64,000 nt of DNA from Spirochaetaceae bacterium (GCA_020632655.1 JACKFD010000008.1:1-64000); one strand, 5' to 3'. Shown: positions 1 to 9,511, numbered from the stretch's first letter. Notes: generated by a model from the sequence alone, not told the origin. Numbers and translations: made by a program.

Positions 1-334
1 AACCCAGGATCTCGAAGTTGTCCTCGACGTCCTGTGCGGTGAGCTCCACGACGAACGCCCCGCGCCTGGGGCGTGCGATCACGAACCCGCGCTGCGCGAG
101 CTCGATCAGGGCTTCTCGAACGCGCAGTCGGCAGATTCCGAGGATCCCGGCGACGGAGTCCTGATCGACCCGGTCGCCCGGAGCGAGCCGCCCCGACACG
201 ATCTCCTTGCGGATGTGTTCGGCGGCGGCGTCCTTGAGGCTCGGATGGTTTGCCGAATCGGACGGGCCGGAATCCCAGGACGACGAACGGCTCCGCTGGC
301 CCGAGGGCCCCGATTCGGTCTCGAATCCCGCCAA
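1..334 (-). CDS. GntR-family transcription regulator (partial, N-terminal part)
   Basis: Amino-terminal part of a GntR-type DNA-binding regulator that runs off the left edge; about 111 residues are visible. After a variable polar stretch of about 27 residues, the winged helix-turn-helix begins (AAAEHIRKEIVSGRLAPGD, then a recognition region with LRVREALIELAQRGFV), followed by the GAFVVELT wing strand typical of FadR/GntR proteins. The effector-binding C-terminal domain lies outside the window, so the ligand class cannot be told. The chosen start is TTG at 334, directly behind a strong GGAGGAGAGGG ribosome site; no better ATG or GTG is in frame. It lies downstream of the oxidoreductase on the same strand with a 172-bp gap, so it may regulate or follow that gene. 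Family is clear; regulated targets are inference. Confidence 0.85.
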   Translation of the reverse strand, partial: MAGFETESGPSGQRSRSSSWDSGPSDSANHPSLKDAAAEHIRKEIVSGRLAPGDRVDQDSVAGILGICRLRVREALIELAQRGFVIARPRRGAFVVELTAQDVEDNFEILG

Positions 335-506
335 GTTCCCTCTCCTCCCCGCTTCGCAAACCGGCCCGTGGCTGGATGTCTCAGAATCGAACGCGACGGC
401 GCGTGAACCAGATGGTCGTGGCCGGCGAGAATATCATATCCGCGAGCACGACAACGCCCGCGGCCCGCCGGTTCCCCTCGACACCGACCCGCTGCTCCGC
501 CCACGC

Positions 507-1589
507 TCAGAGGGTCACGATCACCCGACCGATCGTCTTGCGGTCCCGCAGCCGTTCGAGCGCCGCCGGCAGCGCCTCGAAGCCGACGGTCTCGCCGATC
601 ACCGTCCGGATCCGCTTCGCCTTGAGCAGCTCGACGACCTCGCGCGTGATCTCGGCACCGAGCTCGGCCGGACAGAAATTCCAGCCCGTCGCCCGCTTGA
701 GCATCCCGCGCGTCGCGGGGTCCGCGTAGGAGAGCAGCACGCCGCAGAGCTTGAAGTTGCCGGCCGAGATCCGGCGCGGGACGATCAGCTTCTCGTCGAC
801 GAAGCGCTTGTCCGAGGCGAAGCCCATCATCAGGTAGCGCCCGTCGTAGGCGAGCGCGTTCATCGACTTGTCCATGACCGCCTCGCCGACGTTGTCGAAG
901 ACGACGTCGACGCCGCGTCCCTCCGTCGCGTCGAGGACGACGGCCTGGAAGTCCTCCTTCGTATAGTCGATCGCCACGTCCGCCCCGAGCTCCCGGCAGA
1001 GCGCGACCTTGTCGGCGCTCCCGGCCGTGGCGAAGACCCGGGCGCCTCGCGCCTTGGCGATCTGGATCGCCGCCGAGCCTGCTCCGCCCGCGGCGGCATG
1101 GATCAGTACGCTCTCGCCCGCCTGCAGATCCGCGCGATCGACGAGTCCCAGCCAGGCGAGATGGAAGGGGAAGTAGATCGCAGCCGCGTCCGGCAGCCCG
1201 ATCTCCTCGGGCATGTCGAAGGCCGACACCGCAGGACAGATCGCGTACTCGGCGAAGCCGCCGACGGCCTGCTTCGTCGTCGCCACGACACGCCGTCCGA
1301 CCTGCCCCTCCACGCCCGGCCCGCCCGCCGCGACGACCCCCATCACCTCCATGCCGGGCGTCACGGGCAGCTCGGGCCGGACCATCATGTTCTGCCCGTT
1401 GACCCGCTCCATGTCGTTCAGGTTGAGCGGCACCGCCTGCACCCGGACGAGCAGCTCGCCCGCCCCAGGCGTCGGGACCGGGACCTCGTCGAGCTGCAGC
1501 GCCGAGCTCGGGTCGGGCCCCCACGCGTGCACGCGCCAGGCCCGCATCGTCGCCGGAAGGGAGGGGACGTTCTCACTCGAGGAGGTCAT
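507..1589 (-). CDS. Zinc-free MDR-family quinone oxidoreductase-like enzyme
   Basis: Medium-chain dehydrogenase/reductase of the quinone oxidoreductase (QOR) branch, about 360 residues, likely reducing a quinone or enone with NAD(P)H in the cytoplasm. The N-terminal GroES-like catalytic domain contains LNLNDMERVNGQNMM and PVTPGMEVMGVV, and the Rossmann half carries the cofactor loop VLIHAAAGGAGSAAIQIAKA. The Cys ligands of zinc alcohol dehydrogenases are missing, which fits the zinc-free QOR group. ATG at 1589 is preferred over an upstream in-frame extension because GGAG sits 5 bases before it and homology to the family starts soon after. It is divergent from the histidine kinase at 1826. The exact substrate cannot be read from sequence. 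Confidence 0.9.
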   Translation of the reverse strand: MTSSSENVPSLPATMRAWRVHAWGPDPSSALQLDEVPVPTPGAGELLVRVQAVPLNLNDMERVNGQNMMVRPELPVTPGMEVMGVVAAGGPGVEGQVGRRVVATTKQAVGGFAEYAICPAVSAFDMPEEIGLPDAAAIYFPFHLAWLGLVDRADLQAGESVLIHAAAGGAGSAAIQIAKARGARVFATAGSADKVALCRELGADVAIDYTKEDFQAVVLDATEGRGVDVVFDNVGEAVMDKSMNALAYDGRYLMMGFASDKRFVDEKLIVPRRISAGNFKLCGVLLSYADPATRGMLKRATGWNFCPAELGAEITREVVELLKAKRIRTVIGETVGFEALPAALERLRDRKTIGRVIVTL

Positions 1590-1825
1590 GGCGGCTCCGA
1601 TGCGCGCGGGGCGTCGAGGAGGCTCCAGCGCGAGCACGCCCCAGGGCTCGTGCGCATGGAAGGACCCCCCTGCGACATCCGAAAATGCGCGCCGCAGACG
1701 GGCGAGCCGCACCGTAGAGAGACGCCCCGATTCCGTCAACGTCCCGACCGACCGGCGTCCTTCGGTCTTCTCTCCGCCCGAACGCCTCGCGACGTGCGGA
1801 GGCCCGTACACGGTAGACTGTCGCG

Positions 1826-3526
1826 ATGCATCCCGACCGACCGGACGGAGCTGCGATCTCCGAAGGAGTCCGTCCCGCTCGATTCGAGCCGCAGGCGGCC
1901 GGACGCGCACAGGCCGCGCGCGCCCGGATCGTGCAATGGGTCGAGACGCTCGCCCGCTCCTCCCCCGCGATCCTCTTCTTCCGAACGATCGGCGCCCTGG
2001 CGATCGCGCTGGTCGCCTGCCTCGTACCCGAGGTCGGCCCGAATCGCTTCCCGCTCGCCGGCGTGCTGGTAGGCGTCTGCATCCCGGCCGCGATCTGGGT
2101 CGAGCGTCATCACCCTTCGTCGGAGACGAGCTGGAGTCAGCCGCTCTTCGACCTCGTGGCGGTCGTCACGCTCGTGCATCTCGTTCCGCACATGTGGTTT
2201 CCGGCGCTCGTGATCGGACTCATGATCGTCCAGGCGCCGAGCGTCGCCGAGGCGACCGCGAGCCACACTTTCTACGGCGTCTTCGCGCTCGTCCTCGTCG
2301 TCGGCATGAGCCTCGCGGCGATCGTGCACGACGTCCCGGGCTGGGAGCTGCCGATCCTCGCGATGACCGTGCTCTACCCGTCGGTCATCTTCTACTCCTA
2401 CCGCCAATCCCTGCGCTCATCCGAGCTGTCGCGACGCGCCCGGGCGCTCGAGGGTCTGCAGCTCATCGCCGGCGGTGTCGCCCACGACTTCAACAACCTG
2501 CTCACGAGCGTGATCGGGAACGCCGAGCTCGCTCGCTTCGAGATCCCCGAGACCCACCCCGCCTACGAGCTGCTCGACGACGTCGTGCGCGGGGCGACCC
2601 GAGCGAGTCTGCTCTCGGCGCGCCTGTTGGCCTTCTCCGGTCGGCGGCCCGGCCCCGCCGAGCCCCTCGACGTCGAAGCGGAGGTACGGGATCTCGTGGC
2701 CTTGCTACGTCCGGTGGTGCCGAAGGGCGTCACGCTGCGGCTCGACTCAGCGCTCGGCGGCGAGCGCGTGCTCGCCGATCGCGCCCAGCTCCAGCAGATC
2801 GTGATGAACGTCGTGATCAATGCCGGCGAGGCCATCGCGAGCCTGCCGGGAGAGGTCGCGGTCCACCTCCGGCCACGCGACGTCGACGGTCGTGACGGCG
2901 TCGAGGTCGCGATCGTCGACCCGGGCATCGGCATGCCGCCAGAGGTCCGCGCCCGCATCTTCGACCCCTTCTACACGTCCAAGGAGCGCGGGCACGGACT
3001 CGGCCTGGCCAGTGCGCGGACCCAGCTCCGCGAGCTCGGTGGACGCATCGAGGTCGAGAGCGAGCCCGGCCGCGGCACGAAGGTCCTCCTTCTATTCCCC
3101 TGCTGCCCACACGACGTCGCGACCCGGGCGACGCCACGCACGACCTCGGAGCCGGGTGCGGGCACGGCCCTCGTGGTGGACGACGAGGCCTCGGTGCGCG
3201 CCGTGACGGGGCGGATGCTCGCGCGACTCGGCTACGACGTCGTCGAGGCCGAGAGCGGGACACGTGCGATCGAGCGGCTGCGGATGGAGCCGGAAGCGAT
3301 CGATGTCGTCCTGCTCGACCTGCGGATGCCCGGCATGGACGGCTGGACCTGTCTCGATGCGCTGCTCGGCATCCGCCCCGGCCTGCCCGTGATCATCTGC
3401 AGCGGACACGATCCCAACGCCGTTGCACCCGCGCGTCACCACGCCGTGCCCCGGCTCGACAAGCCCTTCCCCCTCGACGCACTCGCTCGGGCCCTCGAGG
3501 TCGTCGGAAGGTCCGCCGACGTCTGA
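1826..3526 (+). CDS. Membrane hybrid histidine kinase with C-terminal receiver
   Basis: Sensor kinase of 566 residues. Residues ~45-195 hold about six hydrophobic segments with no periplasmic sensor loop of note, so the signal is probably sensed in or at the membrane. The phospho-acceptor His is H220 in GGVAHDFNNLL, followed by the N box (IVMNVVINAGEAI, ~326-338), a G box (DPGIGMP, ~366) and GHGLGLASA. A receiver domain follows (~447-560) with VVDDEAS, phospho-acceptor D498 in LLDLRMPGMDG and the conserved Lys in RLDKPF. The HDFNNLL box is that of NtrB/PAS-type kinases often seen with sigma-54 activators, though no activator is encoded here. No DNA-binding output domain is fused. The ribosome site is weak, so the start is less certain than the family. 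Confidence 0.92.
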   Translation: MHPDRPDGAAISEGVRPARFEPQAAGRAQAARARIVQWVETLARSSPAILFFRTIGALAIALVACLVPEVGPNRFPLAGVLVGVCIPAAIWVERHHPSSETSWSQPLFDLVAVVTLVHLVPHMWFPALVIGLMIVQAPSVAEATASHTFYGVFALVLVVGMSLAAIVHDVPGWELPILAMTVLYPSVIFYSYRQSLRSSELSRRARALEGLQLIAGGVAHDFNNLLTSVIGNAELARFEIPETHPAYELLDDVVRGATRASLLSARLLAFSGRRPGPAEPLDVEAEVRDLVALLRPVVPKGVTLRLDSALGGERVLADRAQLQQIVMNVVINAGEAIASLPGEVAVHLRPRDVDGRDGVEVAIVDPGIGMPPEVRARIFDPFYTSKERGHGLGLASARTQLRELGGRIEVESEPGRGTKVLLLFPCCPHDVATRATPRTTSEPGAGTALVVDDEASVRAVTGRMLARLGYDVVEAESGTRAIERLRMEPEAIDVVLLDLRMPGMDGWTCLDALLGIRPGLPVIICSGHDPNAVAPARHHAVPRLDKPFPLDALARALEVVGRSADV

Positions 3527-3565
3527 GAACCGCTCCTCGGCGATCACGCGACGGAAGGTCGCCGC

Positions 3566-6019
3566 TCAGGCGGCGAGCTCCTGCGCTGCCTCTCCGGTCG
3601 CCTCTTCCCGCGTCCCATGGCGTTCGAGCGGCCACCCGCTCGTCGCGGTCCTGCCCGGCCCCCGCCCGACGACGAAGGCCGGGCGCAGCCAACAGACCAG
3701 CGCGGGCAGGACGACCAGCCCACCCACGAAGCTCGCGGAGACCGCGGCGAGGGTGAGCAATCCGAACTCGACGAGCGTCGGCACCTGACTCGTGGACAGC
3801 ACGCCGAAGCCGAGCCCCGCGCAGCCGAAGTTGAAGCAGAGCTCCCGGCCGGTCGTCGGGAGCAGCTCGGCAACCGCCGCCTCGAGGCAATGCCCACGCT
3901 CCCGAACGAGCTCGCGAAGCCGATCGAGCACGTGCACGGAGAAGTCCACGCCGAGCCCGATGGCGATGGCGGCGAACATCGAGGTCGTGATGCCGAGCCA
4001 GATGTCGAGCCAGCCCATCACGGCGTAGACCATCAGGATCGCCACGACGACCGGAACGAGCGTGAGCACGCCCGCCAGCACGGAGCGGAAGAGCACGGCG
4101 GAGACGATCAGCACCGCGACGAGGGCGAGGCCCACGCTCGCGAAGTGGGTGGCCTCGATCCCGCGCATCCATCGGTAGTCGACGTGCACGCGGCCCGCGA
4201 GGGCGGTCGCGACGCCGGGCCCCTCGACGTGCGTGCGAAGGTATTCCGCGACGGGCTCGACGACGGCGGCGGCCGCGCTGTAGCGACCGCTGTCGAGGAA
4301 GATCCGGACGAGGGCGCGCTGGTACTCGAAGTCGATGGTCTTCTCGAGCCCGGATCCATCCCCCTCCATCTCGTAGAGCAGCATCATCTGGGCCGCGGCC
4401 TCCCGCGTCTCGGGCAGACGCCGGGCGCCCGCCCGCTCGGCGTCGAGAGCCCAGGCCATCTGCTCGAGGTGGTCGGTCACGGAGACCGTCCCACCGACAT
4501 GCGGCAGGGTCGCGGCGAAGGCCTCGAAGGCGTCGATGCGCGCGAGCAACGCCGGGTCGAGCACGCCCGAGGGCGCATCGGTCTCGATCAGGACGTCGAG
4601 GAAATTCGTCCCGTCCTGATGCTGATTGATGACGTCGTCCGCCATCCGGATCGGCGCTTCGGGGCGGAAGTTGCGGACGCGTTCGTAGTCGACCCGAAGC
4701 CCGGCGGCCGAGAGCAGCCCCGCCGCGGCGACGATCACGCCGACGGCCAGCACGGCCCGGGGTCGCGCCACGACGCGCCGACCGAGGGACGCGAGTGCAG
4801 ACCGCATCGGTCCGGCCTGCGACCGGCGAGACGGGGAGGCGGCGCGCGGCCCGGGCGATCGAACGCGGCGCGGCAGGAGCGACAGCGCGGCGGGCAGCGT
4901 CAGGACCGAGAACACGAAGGCCGTCCCGACCCCCAGTGCGGCGAAGAGTCCGAAGCTTCGAAGCGGCGGCATCGCCGTCGCGAGCGCGAGGGCGCCGAAG
5001 CCGGCCGCGTCCGTGAACGAGGTGATCGCCAGCGGTCGCCAGATCCCGCACATCGTGCGCACCACGAGCTCGCTCTGCGAGGCCCCCGGGTCCGCCTCTG
5101 CCTCGCGCTCGTACTGCCCCAGGATGTGGATGCCGTCGGCGACGCCGATCGCGACGAGGATGACCGGCAGGGCCGTCGTGATGAGCGTGTAGGGCTGCCC
5201 GGCCGCGGCCATGCTGCCGAGCGCGACGGCGACGGCACCCACGACGACCAGCATGGGCAGCGCGACGCTGCGCGGCGTGCGATGGGCCAGGTAGAGCACG
5301 GCGACGATCGCGACCAGGACCAGGGGCATCATGCGTCGGGCGTCGGCGTCGATGTAGTGCCCGAGATGCCCCGCGATGCCCCCTTCCCCGGCCACGTGCA
5401 ACGTCTCCCCCGCCCGGGGTGCGATCGCCGCCACCCGCTCGACGACCGCCGAATAGGTCTCGCCCGCATCGAAGTCGGCGTCGAGCTCGGCGACGACGAG
5501 CGTGCTCCGCCCGTCCCGCGCCACGAGGCTGCCGAGGTAGAGCGGGTAGTCGAAGACCGCGCGGCGGACGGCGCTCGCCTCCGCCTGCGTGCGCGGCGCC
5601 CGCTCGAAGAAGGGTGCGACGCGCATGCCGAGCTCCGTGCCCTCGATGTCGCTCTCGGTCGCGAGGCTCGTCACGTGCGCACCGTCGATCCCCGGCAGCT
5701 CCGCGAGCTCGTTGCTCAGCTGCTCGACCAGCGCGAGGGTGTCGGGCGTGAAGACGTCACGTCCGTCCGCCGCGACGATCGCCACGACGATCGGATCCGA
5801 AAGACCGAAGATCTCGCGCACCCGCTCGCGGGCCGCGAGGGACGGATCCGCCGGCGGGATGAAGGCGTCCGCCCGGGTGTCCTTCTCGAGACGCGGCAGC
5901 GCGGTCGCTGCCATCAGCGCGAGCACGAGGCTCGCGAAGACGATCGTGCGCGGCATGCGCACCACCCGCTCGAAGACCCATCGCGCACGCGCCCCTTCTG
6001 CTCCGTCCTCCGGCGTCAT
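3566..6019 (-). CDS. RND/MMPL-superfamily exporter
   Basis: Inner-membrane transporter of about 817 residues of the MMPL/RND (HpnN-like) type, expected to extrude hydrophobic or lipid-like substrates using the proton gradient. The architecture is duplicated: one transmembrane helix, a large periplasmic domain (about 40-205), a block of five helices (about 220-395), then a second helix, second periplasmic domain and five more helices near the C terminus. The helix-block motif AIGVADGIHILGQYE and its repeat AIGLGVDFSVHVLDRL carry the proton-relay acidic residues typical of the family. ATG at 6019 follows GGGGAGGGA and is preferred to GTG at 6046, which has no ribosome site. It is alone on its strand, converging on the kinase (39-bp gap). 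No adaptor protein or outer-membrane channel is adjacent. Confidence 0.9.
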   Translation of the reverse strand: MTPEDGAEGARARWVFERVVRMPRTIVFASLVLALMAATALPRLEKDTRADAFIPPADPSLAARERVREIFGLSDPIVVAIVAADGRDVFTPDTLALVEQLSNELAELPGIDGAHVTSLATESDIEGTELGMRVAPFFERAPRTQAEASAVRRAVFDYPLYLGSLVARDGRSTLVVAELDADFDAGETYSAVVERVAAIAPRAGETLHVAGEGGIAGHLGHYIDADARRMMPLVLVAIVAVLYLAHRTPRSVALPMLVVVGAVAVALGSMAAAGQPYTLITTALPVILVAIGVADGIHILGQYEREAEADPGASQSELVVRTMCGIWRPLAITSFTDAAGFGALALATAMPPLRSFGLFAALGVGTAFVFSVLTLPAALSLLPRRVRSPGPRAASPSRRSQAGPMRSALASLGRRVVARPRAVLAVGVIVAAAGLLSAAGLRVDYERVRNFRPEAPIRMADDVINQHQDGTNFLDVLIETDAPSGVLDPALLARIDAFEAFAATLPHVGGTVSVTDHLEQMAWALDAERAGARRLPETREAAAQMMLLYEMEGDGSGLEKTIDFEYQRALVRIFLDSGRYSAAAAVVEPVAEYLRTHVEGPGVATALAGRVHVDYRWMRGIEATHFASVGLALVAVLIVSAVLFRSVLAGVLTLVPVVVAILMVYAVMGWLDIWLGITTSMFAAIAIGLGVDFSVHVLDRLRELVRERGHCLEAAVAELLPTTGRELCFNFGCAGLGFGVLSTSQVPTLVEFGLLTLAAVSASFVGGLVVLPALVCWLRPAFVVGRGPGRTATSGWPLERHGTREEATGEAAQELAA

Positions 6020-6315
6020 CCGTTCCCTCCCCGCCTCGGCTTCCACGGAGGCTGCCGCGAGCTTGGGGACGACCGACGCGCCGCTCCGTGAAGCAGTTCA
6101 CAGAAGGCGTGTCTTCGGCGCGCAGAGACACGGCCTCCGCGAAACGCGCCGGCCGACGCGGACCCGGGCGGCCCCGACCGAACGAGGCTTGCTCCGCGCG
6201 GATGGGGCGGACGCGGCGCGATCGGACGCCCTAGACTCCCGCGATTCCGTTCCGGCGCGGCCCCCGGCCCCGCCCAGCCCGGGAGAGCCCCCTGTCGTCG
6301 TCGGCCGCGCTCACG

Positions 6316-7515
6316 GTGCTGCGGGAGCCGAGCATCCGCTGGTACACGGCCAGCCGCTTCGCGTCCTCCCTCGCGAATACCCTGCTGCGTTCGTCGCTGC
6401 AGTGGCAGATCTTCGAGCAGACCGGCTCGGCCTTCTACCTCGGACTGATCGGCGCCGTGCAGTTCGTGCCCGTGCTGCTGCTCAGTCCGCTGGCCGGCGC
6501 GATCGCCGATGCGCGCGATCGCAACCGCATCATCCGCACGACGCTCGTCCTCGAGATCGCCCTCGGTCTCGGACTCTGGCTCTCGAGTGGCGATGGCCAG
6601 GCGCCCCTCGGCGTGATGTTCGGCGTGATCGCGCTGCTGGCGGTCTGTCTCGCCTTCGAGGCGCCGGCGGCCTCGGCGCTGCTCCCCGCGCTGCTACCGC
6701 CGGAGCGTTTCCAGAGTGCCGTCACGGTGCAGTCCGCCGTACGCGGGCTCGGCTGGGTGAGCGGTCCCGTGCTGACCGGCTTCCTCGTCGACGCCTGGGG
6801 CATCGAGGCCTGCTTCCTCACGCAGATCGCGGCAACGAGCGTCGCCCTCGCGAGCTTCCTGCCGATCCGCAGCCCTCGACCGACCGGGCCGCCACGCTCC
6901 GTCGGGATCGAGGCGATCGCGGAGGGCGTCCGCTTCGTGCGGGCCCGGCCCGTCGTCTGGGGCTCGATGACGCTCGACATGATCGCGGTGCTCTTCGCGA
7001 GCGTGACCGTGCTGTTGCCCGTCTTCGCGAAGGAGATCCTCGAGGTCGGAGCGCGGGGCTACGGCATCCTCGCCGGATCGCTGCAGGCGGGGCAGTACCT
7101 GATGGCGATGGCGCTCGTCGTGCGGCCCCCGATCGAGCGGCCCGGTCGCGCGCTGCTGCTGGCCGTCGCGACCTTCGGCGCCTCGACGATCGTCTTCGGC
7201 CTGTCGCAGAGCTTCGTCGTCTCGGTGCTCGCGCTGGCGGTGGCGGGCATGGCCGACCAGATCAGCATGATCACGCGCCACACGCTCATCCAGCTCTCGA
7301 CGCCCGACGCGCTCCGCGGACGCGTGAGCTCCGTCAACATGATCTTCATCGGCGCGTCGAACCAGCTCGGAGACGTGGAGTCGGGCTTCCTCGCGGCCTG
7401 GCTCGGCGCCCCGATCACCGTGCTCTTCGGCGGCGGCGTATGCCTGCTGGTCACGGCGCTCTTCGCGTGGCGCATCCCGGCGCTCCGCCACTGGCAGCCG
7501 GAGCGGCCCGGCTGA
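6316..7515 (+). CDS. MFS transporter (EntS/MFS_3-like)
   Basis: Major facilitator superfamily permease of about 399 residues with roughly twelve hydrophobic segments, close in pattern to the MFS_3 (EntS-type) exporters. The opening WYTASRFASSLANTLLRSSLQW, broken here as a first helix after a short polar N terminus, and the loop 2-3 motif PLAGAIADARDRNRII are typical of that group. It probably exports a small molecule such as a siderophore or drug-like compound, but no biosynthetic genes are adjacent. The start at GTG 6316 is tentative: CTG at 6292 lies nearer the GGGAGAG stretch. It is divergent from the RND exporter across 296 bp in which only a loose TAGACT-like -10 element (near 6231) is visible. 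Confidence 0.85.
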   Translation: MLREPSIRWYTASRFASSLANTLLRSSLQWQIFEQTGSAFYLGLIGAVQFVPVLLLSPLAGAIADARDRNRIIRTTLVLEIALGLGLWLSSGDGQAPLGVMFGVIALLAVCLAFEAPAASALLPALLPPERFQSAVTVQSAVRGLGWVSGPVLTGFLVDAWGIEACFLTQIAATSVALASFLPIRSPRPTGPPRSVGIEAIAEGVRFVRARPVVWGSMTLDMIAVLFASVTVLLPVFAKEILEVGARGYGILAGSLQAGQYLMAMALVVRPPIERPGRALLLAVATFGASTIVFGLSQSFVVSVLALAVAGMADQISMITRHTLIQLSTPDALRGRVSSVNMIFIGASNQLGDVESGFLAAWLGAPITVLFGGGVCLLVTALFAWRIPALRHWQPERPG

Positions 7516-7680
7516 TCGGCGCCGGGCCACGAACGGACGGACGCGGCCCGCGCCGAGCCGCGCCACGAACGACCCGGTACGGCCGGCGACCTGCCCGCGT
7601 GCGCGGCAGCCTGCCCGATCGGCGGGCGCCGATCCCCGGTGACGGACGCTCTTTCGCGTGCGAGACGCCACGCGCCCGCT

Positions 7681-7696
7681 TGGCATCCCGCTTGCT
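7681..7696 (+). promoter_or_regulatory. Sigma-54-type -24/-12 promoter of the K+ channel gene
   Basis: TGGCATcccgcTTGCT matches the sigma-54 consensus (TGGCAC-N5-TTGCW) at all but one position, with exactly ten bases between GG and GC. It lies 37 bp before the channel start codon. The 13-mer CGCTTGCTCTCCC that covers its -12 part and the bases beyond is repeated exactly at the promoter near 59236. Confidence 0.72.
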
Positions 7697-7732
7697 CTCC
7701 CGGGAGCGCTACTCGCGACGCCGGGAGGCGGC

Positions 7733-8794
7733 ATGGCTCGACCCATCCGACGCGTGATCGCCGGCGTGGCCTTCTTCGTCGCGACCTGCGCGGTCGGCGT
7801 GGTCGGCTATCGGCTCGCGGGCTGGAGTGCTACGGACGCGCTCTACATGGTGGTGATCACGATCTTCGGGGTCGGCTACGGCGAGGTCCGGCCGGTCGAC
7901 ACACCCGAGCTGCGGGCCTTCACGAGCGGCGTGATCGTGGCGGGCTACGGCGCGGCCCTCGTCGCGGTCGGCGGCTTCGTGCAGCTCGTCGCCGAGGGCG
8001 AGATCAATCGGGCGCTGGGGGCGCGACGCATGACCCGGGGCATCCGCGAGCTCTCGGACCACACGATCCTCTGCGGCTACGGACGCGTGGGTCGGATCCT
8101 CGCGCGACGGCTCGCGGAGCGCGGCGCACCGCTCGTCGTGGTCGATCGCGACCGCGAGAAGATCGTCGCGGCCGAGGCGGACGGGCATCTCGTCGTACAG
8201 GGCGATGCCGCGAGCGAGGAGGTCCTCGAGCAGGCGGGCATCCGCGAAGCGGGCCAGCTCGCCGCCGTGCTGCCGAGCGACTCGGCGAACGTCTTCGTGA
8301 CCCTGACCGCGACGGGACTCAAGCGGAGCCTCGTCGTGATCGCGCGGGCCGAGGATCCCTCGAGCGAGTCCAAGCTGCGCCGCAGCGGCGCCGACCATGT
8401 GATCCTGCCCGCGGCGATCGGCGCCGACCGGATCGCGAACCTCGTGACGCGCCCTTCGGCGGAGGATCTGCTGACCCGCGGCGAGGGACTGCGCGGCGCC
8501 CTCGGCGAGTCGCTCTCCGAGCTCGGGCTCCAGGTCGAGGAGCTGCGGCTGCCCGCCGGCTCGCCGCTGGTCGGCCGACCCGTGCGCGCGATCGAGATCG
8601 GCGGCAACCACGGCTTCCTGATCGTCGCGCTGCGACGCGCCGACGACCAGGTGCTCGTGAATCCCGGCGACGACGAGACCCTCCGCAGCGGAGACACCGT
8701 GATCGTCGTGGGCCACGCGGACGACCTGCCCGAGCTGCGCCGCCGCTACGAGCTCGAACGGCAGGTCTTCTACCGCGGCGCGCGCATCCGCTGA
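7733..8794 (+). CDS. TrkA-domain potassium channel (two-helix, Kch/MthK-like)
   Basis: Potassium channel of about 353 residues. Two hydrophobic helices (about 8-28 and 58-84) flank the pore with selectivity filter TIFGVGYGEV (~43-52), the bacterial GYG signature. An RCK/TrkA-N domain follows (ILCGYGRVGRILARR, ~112-126, with VVVDRDREK as the acidic nucleotide-binding strand), then a TrkA-C domain (~270-350) with GDTVIVVG. Such channels are gated by cytoplasmic ligands bound to the RCK ring. ATG at 7733 directly follows GGGAGGCGGC; the earlier in-frame ATG at 7658 lies upstream of the -24/-12 element and would not be transcribed from it. The 3' end overlaps the convergent 2OG oxygenase gene by 25 bp. 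Likely regulation is sigma-54 plus an unknown activator. Confidence 0.92.
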   Translation: MARPIRRVIAGVAFFVATCAVGVVGYRLAGWSATDALYMVVITIFGVGYGEVRPVDTPELRAFTSGVIVAGYGAALVAVGGFVQLVAEGEINRALGARRMTRGIRELSDHTILCGYGRVGRILARRLAERGAPLVVVDRDREKIVAAEADGHLVVQGDAASEEVLEQAGIREAGQLAAVLPSDSANVFVTLTATGLKRSLVVIARAEDPSSESKLRRSGADHVILPAAIGADRIANLVTRPSAEDLLTRGEGLRGALGESLSELGLQVEELRLPAGSPLVGRPVRAIEIGGNHGFLIVALRRADDQVLVNPGDDETLRSGDTVIVVGHADDLPELRRRYELERQVFYRGARIR

Positions 8795-9417
8795 TCGCCG
8801 GCGGCGCGGGTCGTGAGCCAGCCGACGAGGCTCAGGCGTTCGCGCCGGGCCGGCAGCACCGCGTGGGGCCGCTCGCCCGACAGGAAGGCGACGAGCGTCC
8901 CGCCCCGCGGCTCGACGTCCTCCCAGGGCGGAGCGTCCGCCTCCCCGAGATGGAGCCGGAGCGCCCCGCCCTCCTCCGCCGTCCAGTCGTCGTTCAGGTA
9001 GAGCACGAGCGACACCACCCGGTGTGACGCGTCGGAGAAACGATCGAGATGCGTCTGGTAGCGGGCGCCCGGCGCGAATCGGGCGAGATGGGCCTCGTAG
9101 CCGAACACGCCGAGGTAGAGCGACCGGTTCAGGGCGAGTCGCAGACGCTCGACCCGCTCGAGCCAGCGACGCTGGAGCCGGGTCGGCGAAGACGGGTCGA
9201 TCCAGAGCACGGCGTCGTTGCGGATCTCGGGTGCGACCCGGAAGGACGCCCCACGCCCCACTCCGGCATGCCGGAAGCGACCCCGCGCATGCAGCCCACG
9301 CGCCTCCCGGGCCAGCGGGCGCCACGCGGCTTCGGGCAGGAAGTCCGGCGCCACGCCGAAGCCCCGGCTCCCAAGAGCCTCCGTCAGCAAGGCATCGGCC
9401 TCGTCGCAGTCGGGCAT
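8770..9417 (-). CDS. 2-oxoglutarate/Fe(II)-dependent oxygenase (prolyl-4-hydroxylase-like)
   Basis: Protein of 215 residues with the jelly-roll fold signature of the 2OG-Fe(II) oxygenases. The iron ligands are read as H123 and D125 (YQTHLDRF) and H185 (ERPHAVLPA); R194 in RRERLSLVGW is the likely 2-oxoglutarate anchor. The domain resembles the SM-20/PKHD small prolyl or lysyl hydroxylases. The substrate is unknown. It is the last gene of a minus-strand run TetR, P450, LLM oxidoreductase, with a 94-bp gap to the LLM gene, so it may belong to the same oxidative unit. The ribosome site before ATG 9417 is weak. Its stop lies inside the K+ channel gene on the other strand (25-bp overlap). Confidence 0.88.
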   Translation of the reverse strand: MPDCDEADALLTEALGSRGFGVAPDFLPEAAWRPLAREARGLHARGRFRHAGVGRGASFRVAPEIRNDAVLWIDPSSPTRLQRRWLERVERLRLALNRSLYLGVFGYEAHLARFAPGARYQTHLDRFSDASHRVVSLVLYLNDDWTAEEGGALRLHLGEADAPPWEDVEPRGGTLVAFLSGERPHAVLPARRERLSLVGWLTTRAAGDQRMRAPR

Positions 9418-9511
9418 GGCGGGCGGAAGACTGACAGAGCCGCGCTGCTCGGCAAGGGGCGGTCAGGCGTCGAGCCCGCGGGCCGCGGCAGGCTTCGAAT
9501 GCAGCGCGGGC

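Noticed and set aside
6020..6046. GTG 6046 as start of the RND exporter
   Set aside because: No ribosome site precedes it, whereas ATG 6019 has GGGGAGGGA.
7658..7732. Upstream in-frame ATG 7658 as start of the K+ channel
   Set aside because: It lies before the -24/-12 element and lacks a ribosome site; ATG 7733 has both in order.
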